DNA of 64,000 nucleotides from Lasiodiplodia sp. COLG20 (taxonomy: Eukaryota > Ascomycota > Dothideomycetes > Botryosphaeriales > Botryosphaeriaceae). Numbering within the stretch: position 1 is the stretch's first letter; every line of letters begins with the position of its first letter. A program made the position numbers and the translations under genes. The notes under the pieces are model-generated. The model ran no database searches. It was not told where the DNA came from and worked only from the letters and a program-made list of their open reading frames with translations. The DNA lies in NCBI GenBank assembly GCA_009801085.1, contig VNWV01000001.1, forward strand, positions 62,001 through 126,000, given 5' to 3'. Shown piece by piece: positions 55,798 to 64,000 of the stretch.

Positions 55798-58221
55798 ATG
55801 CATGTGGCACCGCTTCGTTCTATCATGGCCTCACCAAACGTTGACCCGGGCGCAGAGCGCCTACCCGACTATTATGAACTGACCAGCCCGCGGCGGGCCA
55901 AAGACACCATCAAACTGAAAAAACTAAGCGGAAGGTTCTATCTGCTTGGCCTCGTCGTTGGTTATTTCGCTTTTGCAATTACCCCCTGGGTCTTGCTCTG
56001 CCTCGTTGGCCGTGGACCCATCTACGTTGGTTCGAAACATGCCGATTACAACGTGGTACGGCTAATGCGCGACGCTTCGCGGGTCTCGGATATAGTCAGG
56101 GCTGCTTCAATAGTGGCCGCCATCGCTTCTGCGTTGACAATACCGACAATTGCGTCTGTTTGCACTTACGCTGCTGTGGCATTTACTCAGTACCACGCAA
56201 AGGGGCAGAAACTGTCGCTGAGGCAGACATTGACACTTGCAAACCAGGAATGGATGAGCCCTCTCATGCCCGCTATTCTGTTGGCACCAAGGCTCCGCCG
56301 CCAACACGGCAGTGGGTTCCTCTGGTTCGCGTGCTTCCTCACTATGCTAGGTATGGACACTGCTCACTTTTGCTGACATGGCGACGCTGACATGGACTAC
56401 AAAGGACTTGTAATTTGGCCCGTTCAGCAAGGATTCCTCGAGCCGGTGACTATCACGACAGTTGCTTCTGAATACTCTTGGAATTGGGAGTCAAATCTTT
56501 ATGCGGTCGACATTCCGGATCTATTCAAGTCGCGGAGCTACGACGATAGCTTCGATGTCGTTCGCCTACGTCAAGCCATGGAGACAAGTTCGCCTCAGAA
56601 GTGCAATCCCCGGCTTTGGTGGAACGGCACGGCAGACGATCATGACAATTGGCAGCAAAAGTGTACCGGCAACTATGGGTTTAGCAGTTGGTTCAAGGAT
56701 CGTGATGACGAAAGCAGCATTCGAGAACCCTTTTGGGACCCATCAAAGGTCTTCGTGGCTGAAATTCCGTTCGGATACAAGACGGGATTCAAGCGGGCGT
56801 ACATACCCCGGTTCAACACGAGCATTGACTACGAGAACATAACCACCAACGACGCTGCACCCGACGGCTGCTTCACGGACGAGGACGATTCCAATTTCAT
56901 CAAGTACGGCTACGATTACGTGGACGAAGAGGATCCTGATCTCGACTGGCATATCCGGACTTGCATGTCCAGCAGTGCCTTGAAAACACCCTTGATGGAC
57001 GGCACTCGGGACCGCCAGGACTTTGAAGAGGTCTTCTACCTCAACATCAGCACAGATTTAAGTAAATGGGGGGAGTATCACACTTCGAACATTTTCAGGG
57101 TCAGAGCTCGAACGACCATAGGCTACTTCGAGCTTCCGAACAACTACAACAACAACGGCACTCACGGCCCGCTACTGGACAAATTCCCCTCAATATCAGA
57201 AAATGATAGCACCATCGGGCCCACTTACCAGTTCGTCTCTCCCTCCCCATCCCCCCTTTCCCCCCACATAAACGCTCACCCCACTATCCACAGCGACCCT
57301 TTCCCCTCCAACTCCAACCGCGACACCTACAGTGAATCAGACGGCTTCCCCACGGCTCTCGAATACGTCAACAACAAAGGACCCCTCGCCCTCACGTACG
57401 TCTCCCTCTTCGGCAACGCCTCCTTCATATCCCAATGGTCCAACCGAGACTACACGACCGCCATGGCCCGCGCCGCCGACGGCCCCACGTACGAAGAAAC
57501 CTGCGCCGCCTACGCGCCGCTCGGCCACCTGCTCAGCAGCACCAACCGCTACCTCGGCAGCTCCTCCAGCTACAACGTCCTCAACTGCGTGAGGCCGAGG
57601 GCACACTTCAACACCACGACCGGCGGCAGCGACGGCTACCGCCCGCACCCGGTCGGCGTGTGGCTGAGCGCCTTCGTCGTCGACACCAGCGGCATCCGCG
57701 GTGATGCCAGCAGCGACATGCGCGCCGCGCTGCGCATGGCCGCGTTTTTTGCAAACGAGATCCGCCTCACGCGCGCGGAAAACTCTAGGGGGCTGACCGT
57801 CAAGTCGGACCCGGGCGTCGCCGGCGTCGTCGGCGCGCCCGTCGTGCCGCTTAGGGGGCTCGTCGTCGGCAGCGTGCTGCTCGGCGTCTTCGTCGTCCTC
57901 TTGCTGGCACTCGCCGTCTTCGCGGCGCTGGGAGTGTCCCCGCGGTGGACGGAGCGGCTGGACGCGACGGCCGCGATGCGCTTGGGCGCTGCGTTGGCGC
58001 TGTCGTCGTCGAACGAGCCGGGGGGGTCACTGGCGAGCTTGAAAAATAACGGGTGGCATTTGAGGGCGTCGAAGACGCCCGGCGTGGATGCGGCGCCGGG
58101 CTTCGTCGGGGACGCGGTGCCGGAGGGGGATGTGGGGAGGGTGGTCGTGGGGGCGGAGGCGCCGCTGAGGCGGGGGAGGAAGTATGAGGCGGATTTGTTT
58201 GGGGGGGTGAGGATGGGGTGA
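55798..58221 (+). CDS. Large fungal multi-pass membrane protein, function unknown
   Basis: The model joins 55798-56350 and 56405-58221 (54-nt intron), giving 789 residues; the ATG at 55825 is a possible alternative start. Membrane segments lie at about residues 46-72 (LLGLVVGYFAFAITPWVLLC), 98-127, 171-190 (the third is formed across the splice: FACFLTMLGLVIWP) and 669-695 (VVGSVLLGVFVVLLLALAVF). Between the third and fourth is a long extracytoplasmic domain with N-glycosylation sites and paired cysteines (SSPQKCNPRLWWNGTADD, QQKCTGNYGFSSW). The plan is like that of DUF3176 proteins but the sequence differs. These belong to large families of uncharacterised fungal membrane proteins. A stretch at 57235-57293 is Pro/Ser-rich and looks like an unspliced intron, but removing it would break the frame. 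Confidence 0.82.
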
Positions 58222-58686
58222 ATGTGGGTGTTGGGGTTGTAGGGATAGGCTTTTGTTTTTTTACCGTGTCGTTTAGACTGAATTTTGCTGAGAGCTATTA
58301 CGGTGAACGTCAGAGAAAGCCGGTCATGATTGGGTCTTTTTGTAAACAAGAGTGACGAAGTATCAAGTTAATATGTACCGGAGATGTCCGCATGCGTAAT
58401 GCAAGCAATGTCACAAGCGTGCAAATATCAGTATATATATACCCGCTCGTCACGGCCAATATAGATGAACGAAGACTACACAGAAAATTCGACGATGAAT
58501 GCGCAGAATTAGTAGAACGTAAAACGAGATCATAAAAGCTCACAGCCATTATGGGCCTCTCTCTCTCTCTTTCTTGTTGAAGTACGAAGAACCGTACATA
58601 CATTTACCCAGAATAGAACATCCATTTGGGCTAAGCTTCATCTCTTAGTATACATAGTCTCTACTAGTCGCGTGCCCCTTAGAGAG
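58222..58686. other. Intergenic region between convergent genes
   Basis: About 460 bases of AT-rich sequence with a TATATATA-type stretch near 58433 and a TC microsatellite near 58558-58570. No gene is seen. Confidence 0.45.
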
Positions 58687-59555
58687 TTAATCCAGTATGG
58701 TTTCAACAATCTTTACAATGAATGGGATTTCCTCTTTATTAAAGATGGGCTGCCACTTGTGAGAATAGGAAGAAGTATCCCAGAAGTTAAACTGCCCACG
58801 TGCCGACTTGCCCTTGAACGGGGCCATCTGTTCTAGAATTGGCTCCATCAGCTCCGAGTCTGGGGGTTGCTCGTGCCACGAGCTGATTGGCGATTGATTA
58901 AAGAGAACGAAGTCCAGCGTTTTCAATTTTGGGAGGCCAAGGAGCGTGTGGCATGCCGCGATCCACTCCGGTGAGGTTTTACATGTGTGCCGCCTGAGAC
59001 AGACGACGATGTGTCGAATATAGCGAAGATTTCTAAAGGGGACACGTTGGAGAAAAGTGAAAAGTTGTTGTTCCTCGTAGAAGCCAAAGGTCGAGTTCCC
59101 GTAAAGCATTGGTATCACTTCCGCATACCTGTGAATTATAAGTCATTAAAACCGGCCGTCATGGGGCAAAGTTTTCCATACACTGAGTGACACGTCAACG
59201 CCAAAGACAGCAACATTGTGGGGTTGCCGTGCTGGAAAATTCCTCCGGCGGGCACCAAGCTTTTCAATTGGTATCCGTGCCTCAGTAGCGCCCTTCTGTG
59301 ACGACCCCAAGCGATTTGGCGTAAGAATCGATCCGTGTTCGTCGTTTCGAAAGTCGTAGGTTGCTTATCATGCGTATCCAAGTAGCGCAAGATTGACATT
59401 GTCCCACAAGATGAATTGATAACAAGAGGGATATATTCACCACCTGGAAACACGTACTCCCAGATGAGTAAGCGAAGCTCAGCAGGCAAGTCGAGCAAAA
59501 GAGAGCCTTCTCGACCCGAGGGCAAGTTTTGGGCAGTCTGACTGATTTGAACCAT
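58687..59555 (-). CDS. F-box-like / 2EXR-like protein
   Basis: The first exon is 59182-59555, the intron 59129-59181 (53 nt) and the second exon 58687-59128, giving 271 residues; the splice creates LTCHSVYAEVIPMLYGNSTF. The N-terminal LLLDLPAELRLLIWEYVFPG is the short helical motif of fungal F-box-like and 2EXR proteins, and the CHSVYAE...LYGNSTF block is the usual second landmark. Later parts (NLRYIRHIVVCLRR) are typical of the same large, poorly characterised family in Pezizomycotina. Some members may act as ubiquitin-ligase adaptors; nothing more specific can be said. The downstream region is convergent with the membrane protein gene. Confidence 0.8.
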
Positions 59556-61002
59556 GGCTTGGTGGATTTGTAGGCCGTGTTTTGCAAAATATGAGTGAAT
59601 TGCGACTTTTCTCGAGGCAAGTACCGGTTGTGGTGGATCTCACAGACTTAAACACATGAAGTGCGACATAGTGAAGCACGGCCCTCTAATTTCTGCTGCT
59701 GCCTAGACCAGCCACGTGGCAGGCCGTCAAGTGTTAATTTTGGCAGTAAGCCTCATTTCCCCACGGTCATCTGAGCGCTGCGCCTCTACACTAACGATAT
59801 CCGCACACAGTGTACGCCTGATTGATCTTTTTCATATTCGTGACTAAAATTCTGCCGTACACCTCATCGTGTAGCCTATGTTAAAACGCTTAACCATGGC
59901 ACCGTAATTTCTCATCTTCTTCCAGCTTTCTTATTCCTTGCTAGTAGCTATTGTGGCAGATCGTCTGCTTTAAGCCTTCTCCGCCTGGAGTTCTGCTCGA
60001 AAGGCCTTTTATTGGCGCCAGAAATTTATTCCACAGCGCAGTGTAAGAGTAGCAGTAGAATACGAAGTCAAGTCCAGCGGTGATACAAATGCAATATTAT
60101 TGCAAGTAGTCATTTCCACATTTCTCCAGGAATGTATCCGCGACGCGGGTCAGGATCCGCGTGTGAACCATGTATACACTTGGCGACTGCTGGCACAAAG
60201 TTACCAAAATTAATTAAGCCGCCAAAAACAACATAGATTTATCCGAGAAACAGTTATGACTGAATGGACGCTTGCGTATCCTGTCCAATTCGGATCTTAC
60301 TAAGCATTACTGATGTCTATTTCGTTTGTTGACCATTTTCAGCCAGTCGGATGTTCTGAAAAGGGTTCCGTTTTGCAGAAGCAAGGTACTTGCGGCTTCG
60401 GAAGTATCGGGAAGTAGGGAAGGGGGAATGATCCATGAGGGACGCTAAGGCGAGGGAAGGGAGGAAAGCTGGCAACACCTGAGAGGCGTAATTGGCCACC
60501 TCAAATTTTCCGCATGGCAAATCATTTCCTGCTCACTCCGAAGGGATGAATAACTGCTAAGAAATCCCTGTCCGCCCACGTGGTCGGCTTTCGGAGGAAG
60601 ACTTTACACTTCCAGGACAAGACCAATCCTCTTCAAACAAAGCTCCTTCTATGGAGATGTTCCGTGCTATTTGAAGCTCGAAATAGAGCTCAAGATGGAT
60701 GTAGGCTTGTTCGACCTCTTTCACAACATTCATTTAACCCAGTCTATCGGATGACACTTGCTTGAGCCCCTACATGCCTGCCTGCGTTACCCCTTACGTA
60801 AAAATAGTTAGTGACGCATCTATGCGACAATTAGCTCGACTATCGCGTGCGGACATCCTATCCCACTTTCCCGCACGTGGGCAATGTCATTCAACAATGG
60901 CCATTGTCTGTCAGCTTCAGCTGCTGCAGGTGGGAGTACAAAATACAGCAGTGCAGTAGGAACGAATCCTGACAATTTATTACAGGATCTTGAAGAGACA
61001 CT
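59556..61002. other. Intergenic region (about 1.4 kb)
   Basis: Moderately AT-rich sequence with only short frames on either strand, none with a domain. I see no tRNA and no convincing repeat. It lies upstream of the F-box-like gene and downstream of the acyltransferase gene. Confidence 0.4.
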
Positions 61003-62565
61003 TCATTCTTCTTTCTCAAAGCAGATTCCCTCAAACCACCGAGCTACGGTCACACACCTTGTGTCGACCATCCTCCAGAACAAATCAGCAGCCCAAAGCA
61101 CAACCACGATCACCATACAGCCACCAAGGCAAAATCCAACCAGCCATCCACTCATTGTCTCATACCCAGTAGCTCGCCAAATGGTTGGAGTTATCCACAT
61201 GCCTAACATATGGATCACTGGCCCGTGACAGATGTAAAGAGAATAGCTGATCTTTCCGAGATATTGTGGTATGGCGTGGCTGAAAAGCTTCTGCAGCAGG
61301 GGCGTACAGGAGACTGAAACTACCAGAAGTGCCGAGCCAATTCCGTGGATGAAGCGTTTTGGATCAGATATGCTTTTCGGCACAAGATAAGGCACGATCG
61401 AATAACCAGTAGACATCTCGTAGCGGTGGCTTGGTGCGGAGAGGAACCACATGGAAAGGGCGAAAAGGACAATTTGAACGCCTAGACGCACTGCAGAATT
61501 TCTCGCCCATCGTTCCAGCGTCTGAATGGGAGATGAAGTTAGCGAAGTTGCCCATCTCGGCTTTTCCAGCAGCATTTCCATCACTTCCATCTCCTCTCCA
61601 TCAGTCACCTGGCTGCATTCTCGATTTGGATCTTGGGCGTCAGCAATCGCAACTCCATCACGGCTCTTTAGCCTCTCCGAGATGGCCATGTGCCCTTCCG
61701 CAAGCATGGCGCCCAGCAAAAATTCCATACACTCCCAACGGTCCCAGTAGACGCAGAAGATAACGGTTGCAGCCATGAGAGCGAAACGCCACCAGACTCG
61801 GCATCTGAGAAGCCCCAGGAGTGCCAGAGTGACAACGAGACTGCCCCTCATCTCCATTGGCACAGTCCATAAGTGTGGGTCGTATTTGTTGTAATATGGC
61901 TGCCAGTGCGAGTAGTTGTAGTAAGACCAGATGTTCGTCAGGCCCATGAACTCACTCCACCAGTCTGCGAGCTGTTCGCCGAAACTCGGTAGGCGCTCGT
62001 GATGATTATCGGCTTGGAAGATATAAGGCATGGATGTGTACTGCCTCGCCGGTTCCCAGAGGCCGAGACGGATGTTGCACATGGTGATGAAGGTGGAGAC
62101 CAAGGCAGGCAAGTAGAGGCGGATGCCCCGGCGGAAGAGTGACGACGTCAAGGCCAAGTAGACATGTTCGTGCTGGTGCGGTCTCTGTCGCGCAAGTTTG
62201 ATGGCTTTTGCTGAGGAGACATAGCCGCCAACGACAAAAAAGATCGAGACCATGACGTGGCCGGAGTAGATGAGCCGGAGTGGCGGCAACTGGATGATGC
62301 GGCGGTTCGAAGGCCCATCTCCCCATCCATAATCAAGCCATCCATGATAGGTCCACAGCAGATGGCCGAAGAAGACAAATAGAGCTGCGGTCCCGCGGAG
62401 CCCATCGAGGTAGGCCGTGCGCGCTGACTTGGCTGGCGGTCTGGTGGTTGGACGTGGGTTTGGTGAATCTGGCTGGGCAGGAAGAAATGATTGCAGGAAG
62501 CTCGGTGTGCATGTCCAGAGCAATTTACTGGTCAGCCATGCAAAACTGCACGAGATGTCTTTCAT
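61003..62565 (-). CDS. Acyltransferase-3 family membrane protein
   Basis: A single exon; I chose the ATG at 62565 because the frame further upstream has no ATG. The product is 520 residues. The start of the family domain is clear: RTAYLDGLRGTAALFVFFGH with the conserved His in the first helix, then VSIFFVVGGYVSSAKAIKLA, the FRRGIRLYLPALVSTFITM block, PHLWTVPMEMRGSLVVTLAL, and a C-terminal YLGKISYSLYICHGPVIHML. About ten membrane segments are expected. The family transfers acyl groups to sugars, polyketides or other acceptors at a membrane. It is divergent from the glycosyltransferase gene to the right with about 325 bases between starts, so the two may be co-regulated, which is inference. Confidence 0.9.
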   Translation of the reverse strand: MKDISCSFAWLTSKLLWTCTPSFLQSFLPAQPDSPNPRPTTRPPAKSARTAYLDGLRGTAALFVFFGHLLWTYHGWLDYGWGDGPSNRRIIQLPPLRLIYSGHVMVSIFFVVGGYVSSAKAIKLARQRPHQHEHVYLALTSSLFRRGIRLYLPALVSTFITMCNIRLGLWEPARQYTSMPYIFQADNHHERLPSFGEQLADWWSEFMGLTNIWSYYNYSHWQPYYNKYDPHLWTVPMEMRGSLVVTLALLGLLRCRVWWRFALMAATVIFCVYWDRWECMEFLLGAMLAEGHMAISERLKSRDGVAIADAQDPNRECSQVTDGEEMEVMEMLLEKPRWATSLTSSPIQTLERWARNSAVRLGVQIVLFALSMWFLSAPSHRYEMSTGYSIVPYLVPKSISDPKRFIHGIGSALLVVSVSCTPLLQKLFSHAIPQYLGKISYSLYICHGPVIHMLGMWITPTIWRATGYETMSGWLVGFCLGGCMVIVVVLWAADLFWRMVDTRCVTVARWFEGICFEKEE

Positions 62566-62890
62566 TGTCAAGCGAACCGAGAGGACACACCAAAATATGC
62601 GGACAACAGCTAGCGAAGGAAGCAAAAGCGAAGATTAAATGGACGTAGAATGGTTTAGGCGAACAAGGCAACCAAAGCGAGATTCCTTGCATCCCATTAA
62701 TTCGCGAGCTTCCTTCTCGAAAAATCGGGACCAAGGAACATTTTTGGTAAACCATTCCAATGCCATAAGTTTTGCCGCATCGCAAACACATATTCTCCTG
62801 ATGATCCTGATAATATGCGGAGGCTTTCAGCGAAGCCTCCTCCACTTTTGCAACATCTCAGTCCGAATCTTTGATTCAAACCACATCCCC
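62566..62890. promoter_or_regulatory. Short divergent promoter region
   Basis: 325 bases between the acyltransferase and glycosyltransferase start codons, presumably holding both promoters. The frame of the right-hand gene is open upstream of its chosen ATG to 62639; an earlier start is possible but would put the membrane anchor far from the N-terminus. Confidence 0.45.
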
Positions 62891-64000
62891 ATGTCTGTTG
62901 CTCAGTACAAGAGCATGAAAGTTCTCCGGCTCAACACATGGGTATTGATTCCCATCGGTGTTGGGCTCGTTATTCTGTGCGCGATTTGCACCCTCTCGCA
63001 GTCTTCTGTGTCACCATTGTTCGATCGACGCAAACACGAAATTTTGGAGCACAATTGGTCTGTCCTGGGAAAGAACTCGCCACTGGAGGGCCCTTCGCCA
63101 GGGTTCAAGAAGCCGGACGGATTGAAGGTTGTGGGTCTTGTCTTTTATGGACGAAGGGAGACTGTCTCAATATTGGACTGTTACTTGCAGGTGAGTAGAA
63201 CATCACGACAGCCCTCGGAAAACCAGCGCGGCTGATCATATTTCAACAGAGGAATCTCGCGATCAACGGTGGTTTTCTGGATGAAGTCGTTTTCATCACC
63301 CGCACGAATGACCTTGCAGACCTCCTATGGCTGGATGCCCGTGTCGCGGGTGTCCCACAATACCGACGACAAATGGTTTCCTTTGAGTACAAGGATTACT
63401 CGGGTGCGTATGACGAAATTGAGCCGGACGTTCTCTACATCAAGATAGACGATGATATCGTTTTCATCGAGGACACCGCCATTCCGTCCATCGTCGAGAC
63501 AAAGCTGGAGCATCCGGAATACTTCCTCGTCTCCGCCAACATGATCAACCAGTCGCCGCTTTCCTGGGTACACCGCCACCTGGGCGCTCTCATTCCATAC
63601 CTCCCCGAGCTTACCCCACCATTTCTCTCCCAAAATGTGAGCCAGTCTCAATGGCGCGCCTCGCAATTGCCAAACTGGGAGGCTCCGCCGGAGATGGGGC
63701 TGTTCGGGTGGATGCCGGATGACTTTTTCTCTCCGCCGTTTGAAGGGCACAGGTGGCTTCCACTTGCGCCTGGCACACAAGGATCTCCCTTGGTAGATCA
63801 CACTCCCGTGAAGTCAGTCCAGTACACTATCACCTCGATCAACTACGAGGACTTGCGTGGTTGGTGGTGGTGGCCGGCCGGCGCTCAGCTTCACTACAGC
63901 TTTCTTTCACGAATCGAGGACCGCTCTCTCTGGAAATATAAGTTCCGTACTTGGGATTTCGAGAACGAACGGCTTGGCATCCAGTTTATTGCAATTTGGG
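62891..64000 (+). CDS. Type II membrane glycosyltransferase-like protein (partial, 3' end beyond window)
   Basis: The first exon is 62891-63190, the intron 63191-63249 (59 nt; donor GTGAGT, acceptor AACAG) and the second exon runs from 63250 off the right edge. A short cytoplasmic start is followed by one membrane anchor at about residues 16-36 (TWVLIPIGVGLVILCAICTL), the plan of a Golgi type II glycosyltransferase. The luminal part has KVVGLVFYGRRETVSILDCY, then VLYIKIDDDIVFIEDTAIPS, where DDD is a good DxD-type sugar-nucleotide and metal site, followed by FLVSANMINQSPLSWVHRHL. Substrate unknown. At least 350 residues are inside the window. Confidence 0.85.

Noticed and set aside
57235..57293. 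A 59-base GT...CAG stretch in the large membrane protein that looks like an intron
   Set aside because: Its length is not a multiple of three and the frame is open and consistent on both sides, so splicing would break the protein.

Overview
The window is nuclear DNA of a filamentous ascomycete (Pezizomycotina; Dothideomycetes would fit but is not proven). The evidence is the many short (48-63 nt) GT-AG introns, dispersed 5S rRNA genes, a cell-wall-integrity MAP kinase of the Slt2/MpkA type, a fused MoaA-MoaC gene of the CnxABC type, HET-domain and ankyrin NLR-like genes, Zn2Cys6 regulators and GMC oxidoreductases. Gene models below were spliced by hand from the sequence and checked for frame.

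Layout. 1-7.5 kb: the start of a secreted intradiol-dioxygenase-like gene, then gene-poor DNA with a broken nucleoside-phosphorylase (NLR N-terminal) remnant, an inverted repeat and a 5S copy, then an intact DUF3176 membrane protein and a truncated relative on the other strand. 7.5-30.4 kb is the ordinary gene-dense part: a 1381-aa GPI-type cell wall repeat protein, a membrane-anchored aspartyl-protease-like protein with a damaged active site, the Slt2-type MAP kinase, a small conserved protein, a GMC oxidoreductase, the molybdenum cofactor gene and a second, secreted GMC oxidoreductase. 32.7-45.5 kb is accessory: a HET-ankyrin gene, an O-methyltransferase, and a probable catabolic cluster (MFS sugar-type transporter, RidA-like protein, Zn2Cys6 regulator, zinc alcohol dehydrogenase). 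46-64 kb: a 5S gene, a 2320-aa ankyrin protein with a degenerate NTPase core, a 2.4-kb gene-free stretch with 5S copies and fragments, a large membrane protein, an F-box-like/2EXR-like protein, an acyltransferase-3 protein and the start of a glycosyltransferase.

The most notable observation is in the MoaA-MoaC gene. An in-frame TGA sits exactly at the second cysteine of the radical-SAM CX3CX2C iron-sulfur motif, while every other part of the long reading frame looks intact. The same gene carries an unexplained C-terminal extension of about 700-800 residues. In the catabolic cluster, the regulator has one in-frame TAG just after its zinc cluster and the dehydrogenase has a one-base frame problem at a splice donor. 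The intergenic regions of that cluster share a palindrome, GGAAT-N4/5-ATTCC, with outer CGG/CCG triplets at the best sites; this is a good candidate operator for the cluster regulator.
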